Shown here piece after piece: positions 35,741-49,400 of a stretch of 64,000 nucleotides of DNA. Each line of letters begins with the position of its first letter. The first letter of the stretch is position 1. Both the position numbers and the translations under genes were made by a program. The stretch spans positions 806,001 through 870,000 of the forward strand of contig NC_134025.1 in the NCBI RefSeq assembly GCF_964204645.1, read 5' to 3'. The stretch is from Tubulanus polymorphus. Its lineage: Eukaryota > Nemertea > Palaeonemertea > Tubulaniformes > Tubulanidae. The notes beneath the pieces were generated by a model that was not told the DNA's origin, searched no databases, and saw nothing but the letters and a program-made list of their open reading frames with translations.

Positions 35741-38700
35741 ATGGCGCAATTTATACCGACCAGGAGAATAGATCTTGTCATTATAATTTTACTCGGTGTC
35801 ACAAGTAACGTATTCTGCGCAGGTAAGTGAAAGGTTTCTATGGAGGATCCAATCCGTTCACATTTCTGAACTAACTCTCAATACAGAATTAACCGAAGAA
35901 CGTGGAACTGGGTTCTAATGTTTACAATCGCTGTACCTATTATTGAACATCAATATCTTACCAAAATCAATTCTGCTGAGTAAATAATAGTTTATTGATC
36001 GTTCTATTTTATTACAGATTTTATGTTCAATTCTCTGTCATTCTCGATGCCGTCTGGAATGACTATTGGTCGTACATACACTCTGTACGGTCGCGCTGGT
36101 CTACGTAGTAACGTGTATATACCTACAAGTACGTATTCATCTTATTTCATTATTTGGAATAATGATGTGAATGTTGAATTAGTTCATTTGTATCAGTCAC
36201 AAACATTCATTTGTGGGTTCAATGTTTGAAATGTGACTAACTTCGCCAACAACTAGAATATAGATATCCCAAGATAAGACGAATGGAAAATAAATTGCGA
36301 ATAGTTTTTTTGTCTTCAGGAATCAATCCAAAACAAAGAAACAAAGATGCAAAGATCGATATGCATATTCTTTAGATCTCATACTTCTTCACTAACATTA
36401 GAATTCCTGAAGATGCCCTTTAGGATATTGTCAAAACGTTGAATAAACCATTATCTAGAGGTCGAAACATTTCAGACTTATATTCTTATCGTAAGATTGA
36501 ATATGATCTTTTACAACACTGACTCAAAGTGTTTCATCAATGGTTACCTATTGAATTGAGTTCAGACAGTTGCACAGTGATTTCATTTGATTTTAGCCGG
36601 AGGTAACTTTCCATCCAAAGTCTACTGCATGGAGTACGATGTGACGAACGGAGCTCCACCGAGTCCGCTTCCAACTCCAGCTATTCCAGTAACATTCAGA
36701 CCGAGTGGTGGAGAGAACTGGGGAATACTCGGAGGACGAACTTCAACACGATCTATACAAATTACATTTACAGTACCGTCACCTAAACCTCTATGTGACG
36801 CCTGTATATATCTGTGTATAAACAGTGATGCTCCGCACGCTAATGAACAAGCGAATGAGAAAGACAATAACTGGGCTTGTCAAACGACTTCTTTATCATG
36901 TGATACGGGTAGGTTTACTAATGATATATATTTCATTGATAATCAATGATTATCACACAACTGCTGATATTTCAAAGTTTATTTATCTGACAGCTTCGAG
37001 ATCTATCTGAATTCCATCTTCACAGAAACAGTAATGGAGGCTATTTTGTGAAATCATTTCCGTTTCTCTGAATGTTGGATTTAGATAAAACTGTCAGATT
37101 TATAAACTTCAAAAATATTATCAATGTAGAGACCATATCAGTTTATCCATCACAGTTTGATAGTATTTCTTCGATCAAAACAGTTTCTACAGTTAATTTC
37201 TAACTTTTACTCATTTACAGACGTGAGTTTAACATCGATGTCGTCAGTACCGACACTTTACGAATGGAAATCTGTGCAAACTCCTTACTACGTCGACGTG
37301 AAATCTGATAAATCATTTACTGCTACAACTTCAACTGATAATTTTGTATTAACTACATTTTTCTCTGATAAAACAACAGCGAGTTGCGAATATACAACAA
37401 AAATGGTACCGTATAGTTGTACACCTCTAGCCGGAGCCCCGAATATCACTACAACTATGACTTCAAATTTAAAACAAGGTTTAACCGGAGGTAAAACAGT
37501 GACATTATCTGGCACGGTAAATTTCCCTGCACTTCCGGCAGCGATATGCGGTGTTGCGACGCTCCATGTCTGTACAGTCATCTCAAACTCTACTGATTCT
37601 ACTTGGGGAGAAATAATCTCAAATATGAACAATAATATTCAGTGTCGTCCTGTAAATGATAGATTCTGTACTCCAGGTAAGTGAGAATAGAGATATTCAT
37701 TACAATTAGACAGGTTTACAGATTACAAACTCTCTACCGGCCGCTTCTATCGGGTTTACCGATAAAATACAAATCCGGATTAGGCAGAAAACGAATGCAC
37801 CAGAAGAGAATTCCGGAATCGGTAGCGACCAATCGAAACCTGTCTAAATCAAGTCTGTCTGTTATAACTGAATCATTCTGTTTTCACTTTCAGATCCGAT
37901 GATTGATAATCCCGTTGCCAGCGCCCCCTGTCTGATAAAAGGGAAAGCAGTTTCGTTGGATTTCACATTCGATATAACAAATAATAAACGAACTGATATC
38001 ACGACTGATACATTTACTAATATTCCAGCATCGACTGGAGGCACGAATTTCGCTATAGTCGCCATGTTAACATCAGCGGCGACGATCCCTCCAACATCGG
38101 CGACTACTCTTTACGCGTACAATCTTACAACTACACAATCTATGGCTCAGAAATTAGATACCACAAACAAGATTACACCAGTCAATGCTAAAGCGAGTAA
38201 TGTTGTAATAACTGATAAATGTAAAGATGTAAAATATGTTTGTTTTTTGTTAAAACCTGGAACTAAACCGACATACGCGGTCGACTTTGACCTCAACAAT
38301 AACCACACTTGTACGACAGACGCCACTCTGTTTAATGACAGGAAAATCTGTGATCCTGGTAAGAAATGCTTCATTCTTATATTTAGTAGCCATGCACAGA
38401 ATTTAAATCATTAATTTTTGTGTGTATTTTGTAGATCTATCACTGACTATTTCGAAAATACAACCGAAACTACAAGGAGTTGATGTTCCAATAAGTGATG
38501 GTTACCCGGTCGATTTAGATATTGATTTCTCATTCAAAAACGTGGCCACAAATCCAGACATCGCTTCAGGAAACAATGTTATTGCGCCGTGTGGAGCTTA
38601 TAATAATCATAAATTCACCGCGTTAATCATTAACAAAGATTTAACTAAATCTGCGAGCGCGATCACGTGTTCATCGGTTATTACAAACAGCGCTCTGAAC

Positions 38701-41700
38701 GCTACTGTTTTAACTACTATAGACTCGACTACTATTCTTCGAGCTCCGATACTCGCAGCTAGCGACGGTCCCGCTATACCGACTAATAAAGAACTAACTA
38801 ATGTCAGACTAACTCCTGAAGATTGTCTATTACCTAAGTATGTATGTATATGCGTTGAACCGGACCCGGCTGCTGGTTGGACTGACTTCAATATGACGAA
38901 TAATTTCGATTGTAAAGTGATAAAACAGGACTGTGGTCCGTGTAAGTATTTTACCCTAAGCCTGGCGCCAACTCCCTGAGAAAATATATTTGAGGGAGGA
39001 ATGTTTTTAATTTACAGCTATTGGAAATCTACCGAATACAACTTGTATCTATGAGAATGTTACTGGTGATAATTGGTTATTTACTATAGAAGCTTCAGAT
39101 CCTGATGACGATTTATTAACCTGGCATTATTACGCGTCTCCAATGGATGATAGTTTCTATATGGATCCAGCAAACAGTGAGTCCCGATATTTCTACACTA
39201 AATACTGCGGGTGTCTCGGATAATGAATTCTATTTGTTTAACAGGTGGAATCATCAAGTATAGAGCCAAACATAAAATAAATTACGAGAAAATAAAGGAA
39301 TACAAACTTCACGTAATGGTTACGGATAGTAAAAACAAAGGCGTTACTGGAACTTTGAATATCTGTATCAAAGATTCAAATGATTTACCGAAATTCCACA
39401 ATTTACCGGCGACTGTAACTGTTCCTGAAAATCAACTTCATCAAGCTTCAATATTTCAGGTATACATCATAATTAACTCTTTTTCTCATTCTATCTAAAT
39501 TATGAAGTGTTTTATTACAAGTTATAATTGACGTGTGTTTTTTTGTCTAATGTTTACAGTTAAATGTAACGGATGAAGACAATGATCCTATTGCGTTTAA
39601 TATCACATCGTCTCAACCTAAAGATGGTGTAAACAAATTCACTGTGGATCGCAGTAAGTGCGCGGAACATAGAAATATCTGACAGAAACACTCTCTGAGA
39701 GTCCGTGTTTTAGTGATCTCACAATAAGAATGAAAAAATATTCCTTTGTTTCCCCGAGAGCTAATTATAGTCTATTCGACATTTCGACTATCTGAAGATG
39801 ATAGAATCATATTATCTGATATGATTATATTTTCAGATTTAGGTGTGGTTTATGTGAAGGATAATGCAGGAATAGATTATGAATATTTATGGGATAATTA
39901 CATCCCGGCTCCGTCTTATAAACTGAATATAACAGCTTGTGATAATACAGGATGTACAGCAGCATTTCTGAATGTTTCAATACTAGATGTTAATGAACCT
40001 CCATTTTATTCACCAAATAAATCTAATCACTTCAAAATCAAAGAACCAGCCACTGTAAGTTTTAGATCAAAAACTCTTTCGCTGAACGATTCATATCAAA
40101 ACATCTGTATTTTAAATTGGGTGAATTTATTGCAGTATGCTGCGCCATGTCCGGCCCGAAGAGGAAGAATATTTGCAATCCAGACGGCAGGAGATGTTGA
40201 TTCATTTATCCCATCTTCACCTCCTAGAGATCCATTATCATATAGTTTATACGATAAGAAATATGTGAATGATTTTTATAAACAGCACATAGTTGGAGGA
40301 ATGACTATTTGTGAAGGCGACTCGGTGATAGACTATGAAAGCACTACATTACCGCGTATATTCTATATAGGTAAAATTATATGTTACTATAGTTAAACAA
40401 CTAAAGGGTCGTGTAAAAAGGAATAAGGGTTAGGGTTAGGGTTAGTTAAATCAATATTAATTAAAAAGGAATAAAACTAAGATGGAACTAAAAGAACTCA
40501 TCCACCAGAAAGTCATTATTAGGCAAAAGCAGATCGTGACATATTGTATGGTGCTAATCTGCAACCCTTAATCTAACAGGGCCTCACAGCATACCAGCCG
40601 TGCGCACTATAACCCGCAGGTATTGAGATGTTTAATATTGAATATTTCAGATATAGTTGTCACTGATTCTGGATTCCAACATGAAGGTGACAAGAAGGGT
40701 ATTGTACCTTTATCAGCCGTTTATCAACTGAAAGTTTACGTGCAAAATATGTGTGAAACGCCATATTTTACTGCCCTACCACAAGTATCAATACCTGAAA
40801 ATACACCAGTCGGTACAACAGTAGCTGAGGTAGCTGGTACAGATGCAGATCTGTGGTTATACGGTGAATTCTGGTTCACTGTTGATCCTACAAATAATGC
40901 TTCCAAATATTTCGAAACTCGAAGAATATCCCGAACACGCGCCGCTCTACTGGTGAAATCTCCCATAGATTCTGAGGTCTACACAACATTCATCAACGTT
41001 CCAGTTAGAATTATTGACTATTGTAACAAAATAAGGACTGGCACGGTGAAAGTGACCGTTTTAAATGTCAATGATAATGCTCCGGTTTTTAACCAAACAC
41101 TTTATAACTGGGAGGTATCGACAACAGCAGCGATCGGAACATTCCTGGGACACGTCTCCGCTACTGATGCTGATAACGGTAATCTATTCAATCGTCTTTC
41201 TCTCTTCTATCAAAGGTTAGAATTGAAATATAATGTTTTTCTATTAATTTCTCTATATTTCTAGCTGTAACTTCGATCACGTATAATAAACTGTATCACG
41301 CTGAGATGTTTTCCATGAACTCCAGTTCAGGAATGGTTGATACTTTACTCACTCCGATGTTACCTTACCATAAATACGTATTGTATACAGTCGCTTCTGA
41401 TAACGACCCGAAAAATCCGCTCAAATCGCTGTAAGTTTTCATCTATAAAACCAGATATAAAACTAGAATTATTGATCTCTCGAATATTTATCTAATTAAT
41501 TTCAGAGTATCTACGATAAGAATTGACACATACGTGGAATGCGAGGTTCTCACTAGCTGGTATTCGAAACAAAATCTTCTACATTTCAATTATGCCAGAA
41601 TTCAGTCGTTTCTAATGAGTTTACAACCACTTTGTAACCCGTGTTTACCACGACTACACAATATATCTGAGATTAACGGGTGCGGCGATCTGTTTTATCG

Positions 41701-42426
41701 CATTATTCGATATTTTCTGGTCTAATCGCCGATAAATGAATGATATCTGATTTTCAGGAAAGCGGTTCTGATTATATATTTCCTGAAAGATGGATCTACG
41801 GAAGTTCTGGGAAATATCGGAAGACCGAAAGAGTTTCTTACTAATGATACCGTATTAAACTCATTATTACCGACGGATTTGACGCCGTATGAGATCAGTA
41901 GTGTCACTAATACGTGTCCTGTTCCTGTAGTTGTGACGTCATGTAATTGGATTCTGTGTACAATCGAAGGGAATTTGTTACTGGGATTTTTACTATCGGT
42001 AGCATTGACCGTGTGGTTAGGGTTGATATTAGCTATTGGTTTATACTTCTTCCCTACACATGAACGACACGGGTAAATCTTACAAGTTCCATACTTGAAT
42101 TCAACATAAACCGCAACACATCAATTTAATGTTTGAAAAAGCATCGAAATGAAGTTGCATCTATTTACTTTTCTTTCAGACAACGTTTGGACACTCCGTT
42201 TGTGAAAGGAGGTGATTTTGTTCGGAAAGTAGAGACTGTTCGGTTCCATCATCCCGAGGCTGCTCAAGGTATAAAATATCGTGTTTCATCATAATTTTGT
42301 GTTGTTCATAAAGATTAAATTGAAACTTTATATTTTCTATTTTCAGGAGATTTAGTGACTCTTGATTTTCGATATTCTGATAACCCGACAGTGGCGCGAC
42401 GATTCCTACCGGAAGTCAATGGATGA
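35741..42426 (+). CDS. Large single-pass receptor with cysteine repeats and cadherin repeats, paralogue A
   Basis: Seventeen exons, all in phase: 35741-35822, 36018-36128, 36597-36908, 37221-37676, 37894-38358, 38435-38941, 39018-39176, 39245-39459, 39560-39653, 39837-40054, 40136-40370, 40651-41178, 41265-41430, 41506-41679, 41758-42072, 42180-42268, 42347-42426; 1401 residues. Signal peptide 1-27. Residues 28-644 are four CARDB-like beta-sandwich repeats, each ending in a C...VC or C...LC pair, Asn-rich NNxxC and CxPG/D. From 645 to about 1180 come cadherin repeats with DEDNDP, LDVNEPP and LNVNDNAPVF calcium motifs. A membrane-near domain (1183-1300) precedes a helix (about 1311-1338, GFLLSVALTVWLGLILAIGL) and a 63-residue tail. 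Probably an adhesion or recognition receptor. AATAAA lies at 42548. I know no named family with this order. Confidence 0.85.
40425..40445 (+). repeat. Short telomere-like (TTAGGG) run
   Basis: AAGGGTTAGGGTTAGGGTTAG in the intron between exons 11 and 12 of receptor A. Three units; an interstitial trace, not a telomere. Confidence 0.8.
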
Positions 42427-42702
42427 TGATCGTATCGTCATCTATATCGTACTAATCGTATCTTGTACTAATTATCGTGAACATGTGTATCCGTCTGCTT
42501 TCTGTGTATCCGTCTGCTTTCTGTGTATCTGTCTGTATTAGTGAAACAATAAAGCATTTTCTATTTCAGTTTCCAGTTGTAACAAAAAAAAGAAAATCAT
42601 TTCGTTACAAAATATTCCATACCTTGTTCTATTGATCATGAATTAATTCATTTATTCCTGTCAATTTTGCATTGACTGATGTTTTCTGTTTGGGGGTGAA
42701 TG
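42427..42702. other. Convergent gap between receptor A and the GPCR
   Basis: 3' UTR of receptor A with a triplicated TGTGTATCCGTCTGCTTTC word and AATAAA at 42548, then the GPCR 3' side. Confidence 0.7.
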
Positions 42703-43755
42703 TTAGGTCACTGAGAATGAAGCGCGACATGAGGCCCAAATCCTACTGAAAATATTGTAGGTCTCTAAACGGAATCTTTTATTTGTTAAACAGTAAACGG
42801 AAAAATTAACACAAGAATCAAACATTGACATTAACAGTGAAATCTTACGAAGAACCATTTGATCTATTCCAGATATAGTCAATGAACTTATAAAATAGGG
42901 CAGTCGATCGACACATCCGGGAAACTCACAAATAATATAAACCACGACAACTGCTGAAACCATCTTCAATATTCCTGCATCTTTATCCCGGGCAGAAGCG
43001 CCACCTATTAGCGATTTGCGTCGTTTTCCGGCCCAATTATACACGACAAACAGAATTGCGTTAACAATTAACAGAAGGGTGATTGGTAGGTAAACCATAC
43101 CAATGGGGACTGTATATCTGGTACTGATACCTGCAATGAAATGCCTCCTAGGACGAACACGAATATCTGTATACTCCGGCCAGTAAACTGTATAAGTGTA
43201 CTGACCTGGTTTTAGACACGGCCATCTCGTTAAACCCGGTATTATGTTGGGAACCATAAACGGATAGTAAAGTAATATTGATACTAATAATAACAATAAA
43301 CATAGTAAATTAATAGTTGAAGGTTTCCAGTAGCGTTTATATTTCAACGGGAAAATAATGACTAAAATTCTCTCTAAACTCACAACAACAACGAACCAGT
43401 TTCTGACAAACTGTGACGGATAAAAGCCAAAGTAGGCTACAATTATAAACCACCAACCAAAATACCAGTCATCATAACGAAAAACCAAGTCACCCAGATT
43501 ACTGTAGATAAAATACGTTCTCAGCGGATACATGGTAAAAGACGATAAACTGAACGCAAGATCAGCGATTGCTAAAATACCGAGAGTATGATAACAATTA
43601 TTGCGTAGTCTCTTTATAACGATAATAGTGAGTAAATTCAACAGAATACCGCAAATGGTGACAGGACCCATTCCTATCATGTACATATAAACACTGAACT
43701 GATAGTTCCATCTTATTTTCTCAGTGCAATGATACTGTGAACTATTCACTACCAT
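42703..43755 (-). CDS. Rhodopsin-class G-protein-coupled receptor, peptide-receptor type, intronless
   Basis: One uninterrupted frame of 350 residues with seven hydrophobic segments. N-terminal Asn-Ser-Ser at 4-6 can be glycosylated. Class A marks: GILLNLLTIIVI in helix 1, LAIADLAFS in helix 2, SLERILVIIFPLKYKR at the end of helix 3 (Glu-Arg at 128-129 in the DRY place), a Cys at 180 in the second outer loop, CEFP near 276-279 in helix 6, and DSCVNFSVYCLTNKRFR in helix 7 in the NPxxY place. These wordings are usual in invertebrate neuropeptide receptors (FMRFamide and related groups). The ligand cannot be told. It lies on the opposite strand between the two receptor paralogues and converges with the first. 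Confidence 0.93.
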   Translation of the reverse strand: MVVNSSQYHCTEKIRWNYQFSVYMYMIGMGPVTICGILLNLLTIIVIKRLRNNCYHTLGILAIADLAFSLSSFTMYPLRTYFIYSNLGDLVFRYDDWYFGWWFIIVAYFGFYPSQFVRNWFVVVVSLERILVIIFPLKYKRYWKPSTINLLCLLLLLVSILLYYPFMVPNIIPGLTRWPCLKPGQYTYTVYWPEYTDIRVRPRRHFIAGISTRYTVPIGMVYLPITLLLIVNAILFVVYNWAGKRRKSLIGGASARDKDAGILKMVSAVVVVYIICEFPGCVDRLPYFISSLTISGIDQMVLRKISLLMSMFDSCVNFSVYCLTNKRFRLETYNIFSRIWASCRASFSVT

Positions 43756-46418
43756 GTCTATTCACTGCCACTTAATTCGACCTGTAGTTGCCTTAGAATT
43801 ACGATAACGATGCATGTGCAAATAGATTTCATAAGTTAATAGAAGCGCTGGCGCTTTTGTGAAATCGATACCTATGGTAATGTATAATATATAAAATTGT
43901 AGCTATCATTACGTTGAGTATTTCTTCCAGTAAGAACCCGACACAACCATACGTGAAAACTAAATGAAGAATATATTTCTGCAAAAAATATATTTGAAAT
44001 TGACGACTGAAAAGAGATTTACTTGATTTATATTTTCTGATTTATTAACAGCAGGTTTTATTCAATTCACAACGTACTAGCAGTGGTTATTCAGTGTTAC
44101 TTTGTTGAGTTTGAGTTTAACAACTGCAGGGACGTGGTCGTTTAACAGAAGTTACCAGTGACCTTCAATATTGATATTGTAGCGAATTTGTGACGAAAAT
44201 AGCCAAGAAATCATCAAGAAATCGCCTTTCACTAAACGTCCAGGGGCAAATTGCGCAGTCTAAAAAAGGTCTTAAATCTTGAGACTGGTCTTAAGTTGTA
44301 AGATTGGCTATAGAACTAAGTTGGTCTAAGACTGATCTTAAGTCTAAGCCATGACTATGCAACCGGCCCCTGTGATTCTTGACTCTTTGTTCCATACTAA
44401 AAAATCGCGCATTCTGCTGTATATATTATTACTGTGTTGCGTGTAGATTAAACTCGCTATTTAAAATCATTTGTGTTCAGTTTTCTGTAAGGTTTTCCGT
44501 TTTCTATTGAAACTCGAGGAGATTATGTTTAATTCACCGTGAAGACTGTTAGACTTCACCTCACTGCATTTAGACTTCAACTCTGTGCATATTAGCTTCT
44601 TTTCCCCCCATTTAAACAAAACCTAACGATAATATTTTTTTTCGATTGTGCTCACATCTTTGTGATTTCTTTCTGAAATAAACCTTCTCACAAAGAAGCT
44701 TTTCTTTTACAACAAGAAGAATTCATATTTCGTTTCGACAACGTTTTACGTAAACTAGATATATTTTCTGAACCAATTATACATAGAAAGGCTGGTTGTA
44801 AACTTCAAACTTTACTTTATCCGAAAAATTCGAAGTCGTATATTACAAAATGAGTGTTACAAAAACAATTCAACTGAAGAGGTAATGTATACAATACAAT
44901 CAAATTCTTAAGAAATGTTGTTGATGACATACGTTAGATTTAGATATCAAATACACGTAGTTGAGACTATTTCCAGTTTTGAATGTTATTGAGTGAAACA
45001 ATAGCTGTTCTCTATATTCTCTAGCTTCAGCGTGGGTTTTCACTCAAGACGATTTAGATTTTTAAAATATTTTTGGATAGTTTATTGATTTGGACAACGA
45101 ACCTATGTGAATTAGGATATCATGATATCATAAATGAATTGTAATCGACAATAAGGCTAACGACGATTATTACTGTAATGACCCTCAACAAGTTGTTGTA
45201 AATAAAACATACGTTTTTCAAATATAGAATTATTCAGTGTATGATTAAAGTAAATGTTATATTCAAACCTCAACAGTCTTATTTCTTCTTAAAATTCGAG
45301 TTCTTGCTCTTTTCATATTTCTATAGTGAAAGAATTGAATTCTTTTCATTTTCCTACAACGCGAAGGAAACCATTTATCTGAAGCACACCTCCGATCTGT
45401 CAACGAAACAATCAAAGCTTTCATAGTCGCTTCTATGTGAAAGGTTATTTTTTCGACAAATAACCAGCAAATTCCTTTATTGGTGTCGTACACCTGAGCT
45501 CATCTTATAACTTTCAATTGCCTCAATTGTTTGTACAGTATTGAATCGTAGACAAACATTGAGAAAAAACTGACTTAGCGGCGGTCGTCTCGCGTTTAGT
45601 AAGAGATTGATATAAACTATACTGCGATCTTTATCAGGTTTATATATTTAACTCGATCGTTTTGAGAAGTCGTTTTTTATCACACATCGAAAACGGCGTT
45701 TTATTATTAATAGGTTTTATGTTTTTAAAACGGTAAGGATTTGTTTTGCGTATTTCGATGCGATAATACATGTCTGTTTTAATTGATCGATAGGTTTTTA
45801 CGAAAACGACCATAGAATAACAAATTGTTTGCTTTGATTTTCAATCAATTTGAAGTCGACCTGGTTGATAATACTTCTCACGATTAAAGTATAGGAAGGG
45901 TGCTAAGAATTTCAAACTGTGCTGTGCGGATATTAACAAATGAAGGGTATAGAATTCTATATTAAGATTTAACGTTATTTATATTAAGAATGAATAGAGT
46001 CCGAAATGTTTCCTTGAGCTACTATTTTATTCGAGGTTTCGTCCAGATCCTAACAGTTATTTTCATGAATATCAATTCGATAATTCTACTTATTCATTAT
46101 TCATTCGTTATGACTATACTATTAGGATTGAAACATTGAATAAGTATCAGCTTAATCAAAGAAAACATTTTTCACTTTTTTGCGTTTTTTTAGTTTGACA
46201 TGTTACATTATCTGCACAACACGGACTTAGAGTGTTACATCAATGGTTTATAACTGAATTTCACATCAGGAGCTGCACACTTCTCACTGGATAATACTGA
46301 TTAAGGTTCCACATATTCCTTATTACAAACACGGACTTAGAGTGTCGCATCAATGGTTTATAAATGCAAATTACATCAGGTGCACTGCTCAATGGATGAT
46401 TAAGATTCCACCAATAAA
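43756..46418. other. Intergenic between the GPCR and receptor B
   Basis: AT-rich, no gene recognised. Contains the palindromic element at 44241-44372, and near 46200-46370 two similar stretches (ACACGGACTTAGAGTGT..GCATCAATGGTTTATAA) that are a short direct repeat just before the receptor B start. Confidence 0.5.
44241..44372. repeat. Short palindromic element (GGCCGGTT family)
   Basis: From CAGGGGCAAATTGCGCAGTC to CTATGCAACCGGCCCCTG, with GGTCTTAAATCTTGAGACTGG arm and core GATTGGCTATAGAACTAAG. Confidence 0.9.
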
Positions 46419-49400
46419 ATGGCTCATCACCGACTTCACTGTTGGCTGATACTGATTGGTTTATTCTCGACATTAATGGCCCTACAGCAAGGTACAGTCA
46501 TTAATTCACTACTTTACAAGTACATTAAATTTGCTCTTCAATAACGTTAGATTTTACCTAAGAGGTTTTTGAAACTATTTCGGTGTTTATTATGAGTGTT
46601 CGTTTTTACTGTTTAGTTGGAGTATATGAAGAAAAAAAAAACAGATACAGATTAACATTTCTCTTTTGTAGATCAAATAGTTCAAAACGTAGATAAAAAG
46701 TCCTATGAAAGATTTTCGGAAACGTTTTCTATTTTGTTAAACACAGATTATCGAGTAAAGACTCATTGATTGTTTTTAAGTATAGGTGTTTACCGTAAAA
46801 CAAAACAAAAAAACATATACGAAATATCATTTCTCATTCATATAAACATATATCAATTTAAAAATATTTTTCAAAGCTTTTCTTTAAGATTTGTTTTCTT
46901 TGGTATTCTATTACGTTAAATGACGATTTTATGTCAGCGAGTTCACTGTCTTTTTGCTCTTTTGGGTATTTTATTAATTCTAGATTATGAAGTAAGTGTA
47001 TTTACGGCAACAATGCCTGCAAACTGGGTTGCTGGATCTACTATCACAATACCAATATCTGTATCTATTAGACATATTGCCGTTGACGCCATCGCTGCAC
47101 AACCAGCCCCCAGTAAGTTCTACCAAGAAATTCATATATCATTCACTTGAACTTCATTCAGTATGTCAATTATTTTCTATCCAAGAATTGTGATTTCATG
47201 ATTTTATTGTTAAATAAGTATAATTCCTGAAGATGAAGACTAGTACTCTATAGGATATACGTCGTCGAAACGTTGAAAATAAACGATTTACTGAAGGAAA
47301 CTTTATGGACTCGTTACTTTCTGCTTGAGTGTCAGTTTTTTTCTTTGTTACTATCTACAACATCATCTTCTTTAATCATTTAAGATTTAAACTATGAAAT
47401 AGTGATTCGTATGACTCAGTACGATCTGAGAGCAGTTGGAGCGGGCTCTGATTTTACTACACCTAAAACATGTACACCGACAATCAACTTCGCTCCCAAT
47501 TCTCAACGGGTAAGAACCACAAAATCCGTATCTCACAATCCAAGCCTATAAATCTGAAATATTTCATTTGCCAATTTATGAATTGATGAAAAATTATTAC
47601 AATGCTACTTATCTTTTTATCACTTAATGATGAAACCTCATTATCGGGACTTTAAATATATTTTTTCTTGTTGTAGCATCAATATTCAGTATCAGGATAA
47701 AGTCGAAACGTTAAATAAACTACTAACTCAATGAAACATCTCGGACTATATTTTGATTCTGTGTGGGATTGAATTAATTCTAATGAATATACTTGTTCGT
47801 ACATTTTACAGTTGGGTCTACTGGTTGGACAGACATATTCTTTATCTGGTTCCGCTTCCTGTACGCTACCGAGTGGTGCGGATTGTTCTACGATACAGTT
47901 TTTATGCATCAGAGTTCAGGGCAATCCTACGAATGTCATAGCTCAGGATTATTTAGCAAATAATTGGAAATGTCAAGATTTATCGACAGTGACATCCTGT
48001 AGTCAAGGTAGGAAGCACTCGATGAAACCCTTTGATTCACACGAACAGCCTCATTCAATCTCTTAAGCGGAAACAGTGTTTCCGAGATCAAACATGTTAG
48101 ATTCCGCGTGTTCTATGTTACCCGTATTTCCTTGTTTCTCTGCGTCGTGTGCCAAGAAAAAACACGACGCTATTTCTTCAAATGCATGTTTTTGTGTCGT
48201 CATGACGATTTTGCTAGTGTCCCTCCCCTCGGAGAATGCTCATTCGACAGAATCTTTATCAACAACCATTGTAGCATTTTATTCGTTTAAAATAAATGCC
48301 ACCAAGTGTCCTATAGACTGAGAGCTAATATAGATTATTAACCCCTCTTGTGAACAATATACTTGATATTGAATGAAACATTGCGCACTGAGTTTGAATG
48401 ATATAAATACCTTCGGTTATAATAGATTTCAGACTTTTTTTTTAGTGTTTTTGTCGTACGCGGTTCAATCGGTATATTTACATTGAAAGAGGTAAATCCG
48501 AACGTGTGTTTCAACAACAGCCGCCGCCGCCACGCACTGCAGAAGTGTTCATTCATTTATCAGATTTTTAGACCTTATAAACATCCAAACGTTTTACGAA
48601 TCAAAATTAACGAAGTCAAATTCTAACAAACAAAAAGGAGTGAATGTGATATACATAGAAAAACCCACTTTCCACATTTATTTGAAGAATTATCGGAAGC
48701 AGAGAATTTAAAAAAGAGCCGGCGTTTCGGTCTCTAACTCCGCAGACGTTCGTTACACAAATCATTCGTGAATTCTGCGCATCCCGTTGCTGTTCCGTTC
48801 CATTGTTGAATATGATTTCCATGTCGTACTTCGTCTGACGATAAGAAAAAAATTATTCGTTGTGTATTTTTAGATTTGGAACTGGTTTCGTTCACAGCGC
48901 CCCCTGCGATGATATTATCCGTTCCTAAACTCGGCCAATCTGTGTCAATAACTCTAAAGAATGCGGCTACACCAGGACCGGGCGCTGATATCCATAGCGT
49001 TACTGGAAATAGTATCAACTATAAACTAGAAATGGGTTATTTTACTGATAATCTGGGAGCTACTCCGACCGCCGGCGCTACGGCGGTAACTTTAAGCGTC
49101 AGTCCAGTTTCAGACTTACAGAAATCACTGACAGCTCAAACATCCCTCATTCTATCAGCATCAGTAAACTACGCAGCATTAACTAACGCGTTTTGTGCGC
49201 AGGCTGAATTCGTGTGTATGAAAGTTTCAGCAGGTTCCGGCGCTGGATTTTCAGAAACAAATCTTAATAACAACGTCAAGTGTCAGCCATTGTCGCGAAG
49301 TTGTCATCCAGGTAATACTGCAGTGCCACCTGCGTCTAGAATGGCCATAACATAAAATACTATGTAACTGATAACACACGAATCACGATGCCTGTTCAAT

